Both the position numbers and the translations under genes were made by a program. A stretch of 64,000 bases of DNA from NCBI GenBank assembly GCA_947503335.1, contig CANNCY010000001.1, positions 1,191,650 to 1,255,649 of the forward strand. The letters are read 5' to 3'. Positions within the stretch are counted from its first letter, which is position 1. The number at the start of each line of letters is the position of its first letter. The notes beneath the pieces were generated by a model that worked only from the letters and a program-made list of their open reading frames with translations, was not told the origin of the DNA and made no database searches. This DNA is from an uncultured Pseudomonadales bacterium. Lineage in GTDB: Bacteria > Pseudomonadota > Gammaproteobacteria > Pseudomonadales > CANNCY01. This document shows, in pieces, positions 27,122-36,742 of the stretch.

Positions 27122-28328
27122 AAAACTAGTCATAACGACAGTACTGACTCTAGCAAGTGTATCTACCAACGCTGCCGGTAAACTAGTCATCGTTGGCGGC
27201 GCCCTAGCCGATCGCAATGATTCAGTGTTTGAAAGTTTTCTGGCAAACCTGGGCAGTACAGATCGAGTGGCCATTGTACCTGCCGCATCTGGCCGCCCTA
27301 TCAAATCTGCGAATGCGTTTAAAGTCGCCCTTAATCATTATGGCGTAGACGATTCACGTATAGATATTATCAAGCTTGCCGTACGAGATGACCGTTCAAC
27401 TGTCGTTGATGAAAGCAATTGGGCCGACAATGCCTTTGATAGTAAACAGATAGATAAGATCGCAAAGGCTAGCGCCATTTGGTTTACTGGAGGCGATCAA
27501 TCACGAATCACCGCCACACTCATGAAAGACGGTAAAGACACTCCAATGTTGACTCTTATACGTCAACGTTTAGAAGAGGGAGTTACCATTGGCGGCACCT
27601 CGGCAGGCGCTGCGATGATGAGCAGCACGATGATTGCCGCCGGCGATTCAATGAGTGCATTTTACAGCGACACGACCGACACCCACTACGGCGACGAATC
27701 TGTTGACGCTGGGCCACTCATGGTTACCCAAGGTATCGGCTTTTTTGACAACGTTGTGATAGACCAGCACTTTGACGCCCGTGCTCGTCTTGCTCGCCTC
27801 GCCAAAGCACTAACTATCGCCAAACCTACTATTGGTATCGGCATCGACGAGAACACCGGTATAGAGGTAGACATTGATAAGGGTACGATCAAAGCGTTAG
27901 GAGCATCATATGTCACGATATTAGATGCCTCATTAGCTAAGCAACACGAAGGCAATATCTCTAATCTGACTCTGCACCTACTATCTAGCGGAGATACTTT
28001 AAATCTACAATCAAACGCTCTCAGCAGCCAAGGCACTGCAACCGTCGGTAACGAGTATAGCCACTACACCGACGGTATAGGATCGGGTATCACCTTTGCC
28101 AATCAAACCACCGCCGGCACTGTCGTCGCTGATCTACTAGACAATGCTGCAGTGTCTCGCGTACAGAGGTACGGCTTTAATAACCTACGACAAGGATTAA
28201 AGCTAACGTTCGAGCAAGCTAAACACTCACAGGGGTACTACCGTAAAGACCCTTTATTAGGTACTCGCTACAGTGCGACTCATATCAACCTTTCAATTGA
28301 GAAAGTACAAATATCGCTTTCTAACTAA
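27114..28328 (+). CDS. Cyanophycinase, exported (CphE-like)
   Basis: A 404-residue serine exopeptidase of family S51 that releases beta-Asp-Arg dipeptides from cyanophycin. The signal peptide (MIRKLVITTVLTLASVSTNA) makes it periplasmic or extracellular, like CphE enzymes of bacteria that eat external cyanophycin, rather than cytoplasmic CphB. The nucleophile elbow GGTSAGA puts Ser163 at the active site. FTGGDQSR (124-131) and DQHFDARARLARL are also family marks. About 120 residues after the catalytic core form a C-terminal domain, as in extracellular forms. It overlaps the dipeptidase stop (ATGATTAG), so it is translationally coupled and is the last gene of the operon. Confidence 0.92.
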   Translation: MIRKLVITTVLTLASVSTNAAGKLVIVGGALADRNDSVFESFLANLGSTDRVAIVPAASGRPIKSANAFKVALNHYGVDDSRIDIIKLAVRDDRSTVVDESNWADNAFDSKQIDKIAKASAIWFTGGDQSRITATLMKDGKDTPMLTLIRQRLEEGVTIGGTSAGAAMMSSTMIAAGDSMSAFYSDTTDTHYGDESVDAGPLMVTQGIGFFDNVVIDQHFDARARLARLAKALTIAKPTIGIGIDENTGIEVDIDKGTIKALGASYVTILDASLAKQHEGNISNLTLHLLSSGDTLNLQSNALSSQGTATVGNEYSHYTDGIGSGITFANQTTAGTVVADLLDNAAVSRVQRYGFNNLRQGLKLTFEQAKHSQGYYRKDPLLGTRYSATHINLSIEKVQISLSN

Positions 28329-28431
28329 GAGGTTTATATCGCAGATAACAGATCGTTGTAGTTGTATAAGCTGTTCATGTATTGCTCGTTTGCTCTTCAC
28401 GAGAAGGGCATCCACGCCTATCCATCAATCA

Positions 28432-29052
28432 CTAGATAAGGGCGAGTTGCAACAGCGACGCGCCCAGTGCTAGCACAAGCGCCACAGTGCCTCTTGGCGA
28501 GATAAACGTCGAGTTAAGTACCTGCGACGGAAACGCAAAGGTTTGTTTTAGAGCAGCGTACTTATACTTATGAATGCCTTCAAAACTATCATTCAAAAAC
28601 GTTGTTTCAATGGCATCGCGACGCGATCGATAACGCACTAAACCCAGAGAGTGCCATGGCGGGTTAGCCGGTGTATTCCAGGCATCGACATAGCCGCCAA
28701 CAGCTCTAGAGGTCATAACAGGGTGCCCTGCTCTGGCTAAGAACATTTTCATTAACGGCTTAAAATACTCCATAACTACTGCTCGCGCTTCGGTAGGCTC
28801 GCCAGTATCTGGGTGCGGCATGGGTGACGGCTGAAACTGAATCAAGTTAACCATGATAAATTCTTTACCATCGTCTTCTTTCATAAATTTAGTAAATATC
28901 TCAACCTGATCGCTGTCAACATCTTCTCTAGTCTGTAGCTGAGCGGTGTAATCTTCAATTTCTTTAACAGTTAGCGGTTTGCGAAACCCGTCGTACCAAA
29001 AGCGAAACAATAGGTATAGCGCAACGGCTGTGCCCCAGATTATATAAGTCAT
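28432..29052 (-). CDS. Unknown membrane-anchored protein with a possible alpha/beta barrel domain
   Basis: A 206-residue protein with a membrane helix at each end (MTYIIWGTAVALYLLFRFWY and GTVALVLALGASLLQLALI). The middle domain has KEFIMVNLIQFQP and LGLVRYRSRRDAIETTF, which recall small dimeric alpha/beta barrel (DUF1330-like) domains, but I would not assign it. The start at 29052 has a good AGGTGG ribosome-binding site; an open frame reaches 13 codons further. It lies tail-to-tail with the cyanophycinase gene and diverges from the DJ-1-like gene. No role can be inferred. Confidence 0.65.
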   Translation of the reverse strand: MTYIIWGTAVALYLLFRFWYDGFRKPLTVKEIEDYTAQLQTREDVDSDQVEIFTKFMKEDDGKEFIMVNLIQFQPSPMPHPDTGEPTEARAVVMEYFKPLMKMFLARAGHPVMTSRAVGGYVDAWNTPANPPWHSLGLVRYRSRRDAIETTFLNDSFEGIHKYKYAALKQTFAFPSQVLNSTFISPRGTVALVLALGASLLQLALI

Positions 29053-29186
29053 ATCCACCTCATATCTTATTATTGTCATACTGTATGACATTACTGTATC
29101 TACTTCAATATTTCATACATCGACTATATTGACTCAATAGCAAGCCATAGATACATACTCGCCCATATCTAATACATGAGGTTTTT

Positions 29187-29870
29187 ATGAAGCATATCTT
29201 GATCATCGTTACGAATCACGCAACGCTTGGTACCACCGATCAGGCCAACGGCACCTACGCCCCCGAACTAACCCACGCGCTTGACGTATTTAACGATGCG
29301 GGTATGACCTATGATATTGCTTCTATCAATGGTGGCGAGGCGCCGTTATACGGCACCGATATCGAGGGTGACGAGATCAATGCAAAGATTTTGGCCGACG
29401 CTGATTTTCAAGAAAAAATGGCCAATACAAAAGCCTTTACTGACGTACATCCAAAACAGTACAACGCACTGTTCTATCCTGGTGGCTTCGGCTTGCTGAC
29501 TGATCTATCTAGCCACGAAGGTGTCGCCAAAATCGCTGCCCAGATTTACGAGCAAGGCGCTATTATTGGTGCTGTCTGCCATGGCCCAGGCTGCTTGCTG
29601 CCAATTACCTTAAGCGACGGTTCTAAACTGATCGACGATAAAGAGGTGACCGCCTTCACCCGCGAAGAAGAGGTTGACTTTGGCACCATCAACGACATCC
29701 CGTTTTTGCTAGAAGAAGCCTTAGCGCGCAATGCTGGCAGCTATAGCAAAACTAAGCCTTGGCAAGAGTACGTGGTTGTTGACGGGCGACTAATTACAGG
29801 TCAGAACCCGCAATCAGCTCACCGCGTTGCTCAAAAGATGGTTGAAGAAATCAAGCCTCTATTAGACTAG
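29187..29870 (+). CDS. DJ-1/PfpI superfamily protein (class I glutamine amidotransferase-like)
   Basis: A 227-residue cytoplasmic protein of the DJ-1/Hsp31 group. The nucleophile elbow AVCHGP gives Cys131-His132, with Glu27 (APEL) at the usual partner position and FYPGGFG (97-102) for the oxyanion region. Relatives act as glyoxalase III, chaperones or protease-like enzymes, and sequence does not separate these. It is a single gene whose end overlaps the convergent thiolase-like gene by 20 bp. Confidence 0.85.
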   Translation: MKHILIIVTNHATLGTTDQANGTYAPELTHALDVFNDAGMTYDIASINGGEAPLYGTDIEGDEINAKILADADFQEKMANTKAFTDVHPKQYNALFYPGGFGLLTDLSSHEGVAKIAAQIYEQGAIIGAVCHGPGCLLPITLSDGSKLIDDKEVTAFTREEEVDFGTINDIPFLLEEALARNAGSYSKTKPWQEYVVVDGRLITGQNPQSAHRVAQKMVEEIKPLLD

Positions 29871-31425
29871 CCGTATCAACCGGTTTACATCGGTTACCCT
29901 GTTCTGACGTGCCTACTTCGATGTGGGCACCGACCCTATTGGCTTCAACTAGGTAATTTAAGAACGATGTATCACCATCTGGCCCGTTGGCGATAAAGCG
30001 CTCGCCAGTTTGATTAAGCGCTCCCACAACAATCGCAAAACTAGGCTGACCACGATCATAATGAATCGTATAGCTTTCGATAGTCGCTCGCCCACTTGGC
30101 GAGTGGTTCACTTTAACGTCTGGCACAGCGTCTAACCGTTGCTGTATGGTCTGGCTATTACAGATATTGAAACCCGCTTGGCAAGAATAAATGCCTACGG
30201 CATGTTTACTCATCACTCCACCATTAGCGCCTACTAAACCATAGACCAAAGGGTCAGCTCTAAGTTTACGTACCACCGCTGCTATACCATGCATCGAATA
30301 GTTATTACCTGGGCCACCAAAAAATGATAATCCACCCGTCTCGGTCATCGGGTGATCTAAATGTTCTATTGCCAGAGCCGCCTTGGCTTCGCTTACCACG
30401 ATTGGAAAGCAACTATAAATATCAATTACCTTAAGGTCATTGGGGTTAATAGCGGCATTTAACATAGCCTGCTGGTAGGCTGCTGTCATCGCGGGCGATG
30501 TAGCCAGATCAGCTCGACTTAGTAATGGTTTCTCTTTCGCCTCTGCGTAACCGCGCAAATACACCCACTTAGACTCGCTGATACCTAATTCTTGCGCCTT
30601 ACCTACTGTCGTAAGTACTAGCGCTGCTGCCTGATTAACACCGTCTTTTGCAACCATCGCTCTGGTATAAGGCCAGGCAACATAACCGTTACGATTGTCA
30701 GTACTGGCGATTTGATCGGCATTGATGTCTAAATCAAACATCGAATAAGGGTTAGCCTTTGCCACTGCTACCATAGGCGCCATTAACTGCGCCATTTGCT
30801 CGGTATAGCTATCAACATCCTGACCAAGCTTGGCCATACGTGCCACCTCACATAGCGCATAGTTGGCAGGCATCGTCATCAATAAATGCTGTAGTAGATG
30901 CTGATCAAGTAGATCGTCGATATCTAAAGGGCGATCCTCAAAAGGCTGATCAATATGCTCTGCCCAATCAAGTGTTACGCCTTGCTTTAGGGCATGGTTG
31001 GTAGATGCAATAGCTTCGGTACCGGCCAATAACACCATCGACGCTTGGCCCATATACAGCTTTTCGCACCATTCATTTACTAGTGCTTGAGGGGTGTTGC
31101 CACCGACACTGGCATAAACCAACTGATTAGCATTGATACCCACGCCTTTAGCAACCGACCCTGGCATATTATCGGTTTTACCAAAGGGCGCTTGCCAAAG
31201 GGGCACGCTATCATAAAAGGGGCGAGTACAAACCACAGCGTCGATTGTTTTCAACATACCGTCAGACTGCGCGTCGTTAATTGCCGCCTTCGCCGCTTTT
31301 ACCGCCAGCTGCTGAGGTGATAGCGCCAACTGTTGTGGTGATAGCGCCTGACTTAGGTCATCACCTAAACGCTGTGTAAACTCGCCTACCCCAACGATGA
31401 TAGGCGTGTTTAAATCAATCGTCAT
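29851..31425 (-). CDS. Thiolase-like protein (acetyl-CoA acetyltransferase family, SCP-x type)
   Basis: A 524-residue thiolase-superfamily protein. It begins PIIVGVGEFTQRLGD and contains VYASVGGNTPQALV at the place of the nucleophilic-cysteine loop, where no Cys is evident. A late GGLSFFGGPGNNYSMHGIAAVVRKLR matches the C-terminal thiolase core. The apparent lack of the usual Cys suggests SCP-x-like or non-condensing activity. Start at 31425 has AGGA 7 bases upstream and overlaps the M16 peptidase stop by 11 bp, so the two are coupled. An imperfect 21-bp tandem repeat lies near the N-terminus. The substrate is unknown. Confidence 0.78.
   Translation of the reverse strand: MTIDLNTPIIVGVGEFTQRLGDDLSQALSPQQLALSPQQLAVKAAKAAINDAQSDGMLKTIDAVVCTRPFYDSVPLWQAPFGKTDNMPGSVAKGVGINANQLVYASVGGNTPQALVNEWCEKLYMGQASMVLLAGTEAIASTNHALKQGVTLDWAEHIDQPFEDRPLDIDDLLDQHLLQHLLMTMPANYALCEVARMAKLGQDVDSYTEQMAQLMAPMVAVAKANPYSMFDLDINADQIASTDNRNGYVAWPYTRAMVAKDGVNQAAALVLTTVGKAQELGISESKWVYLRGYAEAKEKPLLSRADLATSPAMTAAYQQAMLNAAINPNDLKVIDIYSCFPIVVSEAKAALAIEHLDHPMTETGGLSFFGGPGNNYSMHGIAAVVRKLRADPLVYGLVGANGGVMSKHAVGIYSCQAGFNICNSQTIQQRLDAVPDVKVNHSPSGRATIESYTIHYDRGQPSFAIVVGALNQTGERFIANGPDGDTSFLNYLVEANRVGAHIEVGTSEQGNRCKPVDTASLIEA
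31309..31350 (-). repeat. Imperfect 21-bp tandem repeat inside the thiolase-like gene
   Basis: Units 31309-31329 and 31330-31350 differ at four positions and keep frame. They encode the repeated residues ALSPQQL in the N-terminal segment. It is probably a recent slippage duplication. Confidence 0.8.
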
Positions 31426-34288
31426 TGGCAGGTTCCTGGCTAGGGTTGAGCAACTCTGGTTTACCATACCCTAGTGCCTCAAGCCCTTCTAACTGTGTTT
31501 CAGCATCGCCCACGATCACGTACTGCATTGAATCTACCGTGAAATACTTGTCTGCTATTTGCTTAGCCTGCTCAAGGGTCATCGACTCGATCTGCTTAGC
31601 CTGCTGAGCCATATAGTCATCGCTGTAGCCATAGGCGGCAATCTTAGACAGCATGTTTAGCTTATCGCTAAGCGACTCATTCTTAAGCGCCTGACCACGT
31701 AACAGAGCCGACTTAAGCGTCGCTAGTTTTTCGTCAGTATAAGCTGGGCCATAGCCTGACACGATCTGCTTAATCAACTGTAGCGATTCGAGCGTTACGT
31801 TAGTACGTACGCTACTGCCAATGCTAAAGGTGCCTCGATCTAGACTAGCATTAAAGCCCGAGCGAATACCGTAGGTGTAGCCCTTGTTAACACGCAGTTC
31901 AGTCATCAGTGCCGACGTATAAACGCCACCGAGTAAATAGTTCATTGCCTGCGCTTGGACCAAGTCGGCATCTAACGCAGAGATGCTGGGTTTTGAAATA
32001 TTTAAAACAGACTGCTTGGCACTGGGTACATCGTAAAAGTATATGGCCGATTGCTTTATATCTGCCGCCTGCGCCAGGCTAGGTGCTGCTGCACTCTCGC
32101 CCTGCCAGCTGGCCGACACCTTCGCCATTGCCTTATCGACGTCATTGGCATCAATGTCTCCTACTACTCGCAACTTAGCGCGCGATGGCTTAAAGAACTC
32201 GCCATAGAATGCCTTTAAATCGTCTAACGAAACCGTCTCTAACTGATCTAGGCTACCGTAAGCAGGGTGATGCCAAATATGATCTGCCGGATAACGTAAT
32301 TTTGAAGCTTCGCGCCCTGCAATATAATTAGGATTACCTTCGCTAGAAACCAGATAATTGCGCGTTGAGCGTATCAGCGTTTCGTACTCGTCGGCATCCC
32401 AACGCGGCTGAAGCAATACCTCGCCCACCAACGCCATGGTTGCATCAAAGTTTCTGGCAAGTGTTGAACCACTAATGTAGCTGGCCGTTGCACCTGAGCT
32501 GACATTAATCGTTGAACCTAACGATTTGATCGCATCTTCAAGTTCGGCTGTTGTCTTTAAAGCCGTACCTTTGTTCATCAAATCGGCCGTCAATGCAGCC
32601 ACCGCAGGCATAGCTACATCACCACGATCACGCCCTGCGTCAATGGCCAACGAGAAATACACCAAAGGCGTTTCATCACTGGTGATACCGTATACCTGAA
32701 CGCCATTATCGTATTGATCACGCCACACGGTTGGTGCTTGTAGCTGATACGGCTCGCCAAAGCCAGGCTCTATTGTTCGGTCAAAGGCAGATGCCGTTGG
32801 CTCGAACGTGCGCGCATGGGGGTCAAACTCAGCTACTTTTTCGGCGCCCTTTACAACCTGCTCTTCAGCCACATTGGCTTTTTGCGAGTTTTGCACCACT
32901 AGCTCGACTTGCCCCTTAGGCACAAAGCTAAGACTTAGATAATGCTTATCTTTTATGTATTGGTTGTACACACGTACAACGTCTTCGGTAGTGACCTGCT
33001 GCAACTGTTCTATCTGTTTCGATAACTGCCCAGGGTCGCCCGAGAACAAGTTATTCTCGCCCAACTGAATTGCCTTACCTAGCACGCTTTGTAGCTGCTG
33101 ATAAAAGTTTACCTCTAACTGTGCCTTAATACGCTCTAGATCGGCGTCAGTAACGCCCTGCTGTTCAAACTCGCCCAACGCGTCAAACACCGAGGCCTGC
33201 AGAGCTGTTAAGTCACCATCGGGATTAGCGTCAACAAATAGGTAAAGCTCGCCTGCGATCTCTTTTTCGTAATTAAACATCGACAAACTAGTAGTGACTT
33301 TTTTGTCATCGATCAGCACCTTATTTAAGGGAGCCTTCTTACCATCGGTTAGGTAGGTGGTTAAGATCTGTAGTGCGGCACTATCTTCGTGAGTTTGCTC
33401 AACCGTAGGCCAGGCTAAGATAAGCCGTGGTGCCTTTGCGAAGCTGTCTTCGTGATATAGCGAAATGTTCTCATCTAGTACCGACGCTCTTGGCTTCATA
33501 GCTTCAATAGCGTCACCCTTTGGAATCTCGCCAAAGTACTTTTCTACCCACGCCTTGGTTTGCTCTGTTTCAAAATCACCCGTGATGGTTAATGTCACAT
33601 TATTAGGCACATACCAACGCTTATAGAACTGATGTACATCAGCTAGTGTTGCGGCTTCTAGGTCGGCTAATGAACCAATTACCGTCCAACTATAGGGGTG
33701 ATCTGACGGATAGAGAGTTTCGCTGGCAATCGCGTTCCAATGGCCGTAGGGGCGATTATCTACGCGTTGGCGCTTTTCGTTTTTCACCACCTGCTTTTCA
33801 TTGGTCACTACATCTTCAGTAACCGTTTTAATAAACCAGCCTAGCTTGTCGGCCTCGGCCCAGATTACCTTCTCAAGGGCATCTGAAGGCACTGCCTGAA
33901 AATACTGTGTCATATCGTGGGTAGTAAAGCCGTTAGTGCCTTCGCCGCCGATACGGGTGTTCATCTCGTCTAGGCCACCATAGCCTAGATTTTCTGAATC
34001 CATAAACAGCAAATGCTCAAATAAATGAGCAAAACCCGTACGCCCTGCTACTTCGCGAGCCGACCCCACATGCACTGCTAGATTGATGGCAACAATAGGG
34101 TCAGAATGATCTTGGTGTAGTACTACCTCTAAACCATTAGCTAAGGTGTATTTCTCGAAAGGGATATTCAAACTGGCAGTAGACTCGACTGCTACCGGCT
34201 GCTGTGTATTTTCTTGCTGAGGCTGGCTTACATCACAAGCTGAGACAAGCGCCGCTAATACGGCAACACTTAAAATCCTTTTTATCAT
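31415..34288 (-). CDS. M16 family zinc metallopeptidase, lipoprotein
   Basis: A 957-residue two-half peptidase of the pitrilysin/PqqL type. The N-terminus MIKRILSVAVLAALVSAC is a lipoprotein signal with lipid Cys18. The inverted zinc motif HLFEH is at 88-92 in the active first half, and the second half (from about 500) has the same fold without the motif, as usual. It would degrade peptides in the periplasm or at the outer membrane. I start it at 34288; 34 further upstream codons are open but would mask the signal peptide. The thiolase-like gene overlaps its end. It diverges from a small lipoprotein gene. Confidence 0.9.
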   Translation of the reverse strand: MIKRILSVAVLAALVSACDVSQPQQENTQQPVAVESTASLNIPFEKYTLANGLEVVLHQDHSDPIVAINLAVHVGSAREVAGRTGFAHLFEHLLFMDSENLGYGGLDEMNTRIGGEGTNGFTTHDMTQYFQAVPSDALEKVIWAEADKLGWFIKTVTEDVVTNEKQVVKNEKRQRVDNRPYGHWNAIASETLYPSDHPYSWTVIGSLADLEAATLADVHQFYKRWYVPNNVTLTITGDFETEQTKAWVEKYFGEIPKGDAIEAMKPRASVLDENISLYHEDSFAKAPRLILAWPTVEQTHEDSAALQILTTYLTDGKKAPLNKVLIDDKKVTTSLSMFNYEKEIAGELYLFVDANPDGDLTALQASVFDALGEFEQQGVTDADLERIKAQLEVNFYQQLQSVLGKAIQLGENNLFSGDPGQLSKQIEQLQQVTTEDVVRVYNQYIKDKHYLSLSFVPKGQVELVVQNSQKANVAEEQVVKGAEKVAEFDPHARTFEPTASAFDRTIEPGFGEPYQLQAPTVWRDQYDNGVQVYGITSDETPLVYFSLAIDAGRDRGDVAMPAVAALTADLMNKGTALKTTAELEDAIKSLGSTINVSSGATASYISGSTLARNFDATMALVGEVLLQPRWDADEYETLIRSTRNYLVSSEGNPNYIAGREASKLRYPADHIWHHPAYGSLDQLETVSLDDLKAFYGEFFKPSRAKLRVVGDIDANDVDKAMAKVSASWQGESAAAPSLAQAADIKQSAIYFYDVPSAKQSVLNISKPSISALDADLVQAQAMNYLLGGVYTSALMTELRVNKGYTYGIRSGFNASLDRGTFSIGSSVRTNVTLESLQLIKQIVSGYGPAYTDEKLATLKSALLRGQALKNESLSDKLNMLSKIAAYGYSDDYMAQQAKQIESMTLEQAKQIADKYFTVDSMQYVIVGDAETQLEGLEALGYGKPELLNPSQEPANDD

Positions 34289-34414
34289 TTTATCTGGCTC
34301 TCTATTCAGGTTATCAGGGTAGAACGCTCGCTCTATCGCTAAAGCATTCAGCGATCTCTTCAGGGCTGTTAAGGTCAAACATTGCATCAACCCTTGCGCG
34401 TGAAGAGACCTAGA

Positions 34415-34735
34415 ATGATCAAAACTAGATACTACGCCCTTATTGCTGCTACCTCAATTATCTTAGGTTGCAGTGACTCGCCCAATCATTCAGACGTTAC
34501 CGCCACGCCAATTGACTTGGTGTCTTCTGACAATGAAGTTCAGCAAGCATATGAGCGCTGTGTAACTGATACTCGTACAGAGTTAAAAGCTGATAACCCT
34601 GACGCACCGGCTGAGGTTATGAAATTTATGCTCGATGGCGCTAATCAGACATGCCACTCGGCGGTGATAACAACCTGTGAAAAAAGTAAAACCTCAGATT
34701 CTTGTAAGATGATGCTGCAGATTTATGGTGGCTAA
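34415..34735 (+). CDS. Small unknown lipoprotein
   Basis: A 106-residue protein with a lipoprotein signal (IKTRYYALIAATSIILGC). The mature part is hydrophilic with four further cysteines in two pairs (YERCVTDTRT, QTCHSAVITTC, DSCKMM), suggesting disulfides and a small helical fold. ATG at 34415 follows a GAAGAG site; 11 earlier codons are open but less likely. It sits 11 bp before the metallo-beta-lactamase-fold gene in the same direction. No family is recognised. Confidence 0.68.
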   Translation: MIKTRYYALIAATSIILGCSDSPNHSDVTATPIDLVSSDNEVQQAYERCVTDTRTELKADNPDAPAEVMKFMLDGANQTCHSAVITTCEKSKTSDSCKMMLQIYGG

Positions 34736-34746
34736 GGATTAATAGT

Positions 34747-35568
34747 ATGACTAAGAATGTTGCGCTATTTGCACTAGCCTGTGTATGGATGAGTATTACC
34801 AGCTTTGTTGATGCTCATGACGATGAAAAAGGCTCAGCTCGCTTTCTAGCAAATGCCGGTGTTCTTATCACTACCGATCAGGCTAAATTCATGTTTGACC
34901 CGTTTTTTCATAACGACTATGGCCGCTTTACGACTGTTCCTGAACAAACCCGCAGCGCCATTTTTAAAGGAACACCCCCATATAATAATATCGATGCCAT
35001 CTTTATCACCCATGCCCATGAAGACCACTTCAATGCCCCCGACGCTTTACAATATTTAACCAAGCACAAACAGACACATTTGTATGCCCCAAAGCAAGCA
35101 GTCGTTTTATTATCAGATCTAGATGGTTTCGCGATGATTGAACCGCGCGTTCATATTGTTAATACCCAATCTCTGCCATTTCGCTTGCAACTTGAAGAAC
35201 TGGCCATTGAAGCAATCACTGTTGCTCACACTGGTGGCCAAAAGCACGCTCATGTTGAAAATGTTGTATTTAGAGTCAATACCAACAATGGCGTGGCCGT
35301 TATGCATTTTGGCGATGCCGACACTGACCCTAAGTATTACTCGGTTCACGGGCAATTCTTTCAGGATATGCGCTCTAACACGGCGTTCGTCCCCTTTTGG
35401 TTTGCCCTTAACCCTGATGGCCAATACCTCATAGATCATGTGATTAACGCCGATCAGGCCATAGCTGTTCATGTGCCTAAAGAATTGCCAACATACATGC
35501 AGACCATTGCCATTGATTACTTTCATGAGCCTGGCGAAACCACCTCTATTCTGCAAACATCTAATTAA
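34747..35568 (+). CDS. Metallo-beta-lactamase-fold hydrolase, exported
   Basis: A 273-residue protein with a signal peptide (cleavage near VDAHD). The metal motif HAHEDH is at 89-94, with a further His at about 173 (VAHTGGQKHAH) and an Asp in HFGDADTD. The fold resembles UlaG-like MBL proteins, but the substrate is unknown and export is unusual for UlaG. It follows the small lipoprotein gene by 11 bp, so the two probably form an operon. Confidence 0.82.
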   Translation: MTKNVALFALACVWMSITSFVDAHDDEKGSARFLANAGVLITTDQAKFMFDPFFHNDYGRFTTVPEQTRSAIFKGTPPYNNIDAIFITHAHEDHFNAPDALQYLTKHKQTHLYAPKQAVVLLSDLDGFAMIEPRVHIVNTQSLPFRLQLEELAIEAITVAHTGGQKHAHVENVVFRVNTNNGVAVMHFGDADTDPKYYSVHGQFFQDMRSNTAFVPFWFALNPDGQYLIDHVINADQAIAVHVPKELPTYMQTIAIDYFHEPGETTSILQTSN

Positions 35569-35619
35569 GCACTACACTTCTATCTGACCTGACAAAACCT
35601 TAATAGATAGGAGGCCTAT

Positions 35620-35865
35620 ATGCTTGGCGAAAAACATCAATTGTTAGATGACTTTCCTGACCACCGCGCAACCATCAACGAACTGGTAGATTCTGATCAC
35701 GACTTTGGCGCCGATGCGCAGCGGTATAACGCGCTTGATGAAGAGATCAGACAACTAGAGCTTGATAGCTCGCCCATTAGTGATGAAGAAATGCATCAAA
35801 AGAAGCATGATCGTTCTGAACTTAAAGACTCACTGTATCAACGTATTCTAAAGGCTGAACAATAG
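35620..35865 (+). CDS. YdcH/DUF465 family small protein
   Basis: An 81-residue, highly charged helical protein. The opening LGEKHQLLDDFPDHRATINELVDSD and the later RYNALDEEIRQLE are typical of the YdcH family, whose function is unknown. ATG follows GGAGG with 5-base spacing. It lies between the MBL-fold gene and the outer-membrane protein gene, with about 50-70 bp on each side. Confidence 0.88.
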   Translation: MLGEKHQLLDDFPDHRATINELVDSDHDFGADAQRYNALDEEIRQLELDSSPISDEEMHQKKHDRSELKDSLYQRILKAEQ

Positions 35866-35934
35866 CGGTCGTTTTCTAGTGCTTTTGACACTCAACTAGT
35901 TGATAATCTGTCGATAAAAACAGAGATAACAATA

Positions 35935-36738
35935 ATGAGATCAAAAGCACTACTGCCTTTTTTACTAGTTTGGTTTATTGTTTTTCCGTCTACTAGCTTA
36001 TCTGACACAGTAGACGAACGCTGGCGTTATACGGTGGCCTTCCCGCAAGTATGGATGCCCTCAATTGATGGCCAACTGCAATTCGAAAATGGCAATCAAG
36101 TAGACATCAACGTCGATTTTGATCAAATTCTTGATAAGCTAACTGGCGGCTTTATGGGCACCTTCTATGCCGACAAAGGCAACTGGGGCGCTAGCTTAAG
36201 TATCAATTACCTTAAAATCGAAGATAGCTTTCAAACTGAAGGCAAAACAGACCCTATCTTTGGCCTGCCTTTAGTATCGCCCCATGACATCGCTACTACG
36301 ATGCGCGTATCAGCCAATGATTGGGTTGTTCGCTATCGAGTACACCCTTCAATTCGGCTAACGACCGGGGTTCGCCATTTGTACACAAAAATCGATATGG
36401 ATGTCACCAAAATAGGTGAAGGTGCAGGCATCAACGTTTCTGCACAACTTAGCGAAGACAACCTTTATGACTGGATTGCCGGTGTCGATATCGACCACCG
36501 AATTAACAAGCGTTGGTCATTTCTAGGTTCTATCGATTCAAGCATCTATGGCGATAATGACCTCGATTTTAACGTTGAAGGCTATGCGGTATATCGAGTC
36601 AGCAAAATGAACCGACTAGTGATGGGGTATCGTCATCTCGAAATCGGTAATGATGTTATCTCTGACGTTGACGGCTCTACCCTACATAATCGCTTTACCG
36701 AAAGCGGGCCTGTTATCGGTTGGGCATTTGCGTTTTAG
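35935..36738 (+). CDS. Outer membrane beta-barrel protein, unknown role
   Basis: A 267-residue protein with a signal peptide ending around SLSDT. It shows alternating beta-strand patterns throughout and ends in an aromatic residue (VIGWAFAF), the usual sorting signal for small outer-membrane barrels. Strand pairs such as WVVRYRVHPSIRLTTGVRHLY and YAVYRVSKMNRLVMGYRHLE suggest an eight- to ten-stranded barrel. No enzyme motif is visible. It ends only 4 bp from the convergent ArsR gene. Confidence 0.75.
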   Translation: MRSKALLPFLLVWFIVFPSTSLSDTVDERWRYTVAFPQVWMPSIDGQLQFENGNQVDINVDFDQILDKLTGGFMGTFYADKGNWGASLSINYLKIEDSFQTEGKTDPIFGLPLVSPHDIATTMRVSANDWVVRYRVHPSIRLTTGVRHLYTKIDMDVTKIGEGAGINVSAQLSEDNLYDWIAGVDIDHRINKRWSFLGSIDSSIYGDNDLDFNVEGYAVYRVSKMNRLVMGYRHLEIGNDVISDVDGSTLHNRFTESGPVIGWAFAF

Positions 36739-36742
36739 CAAT

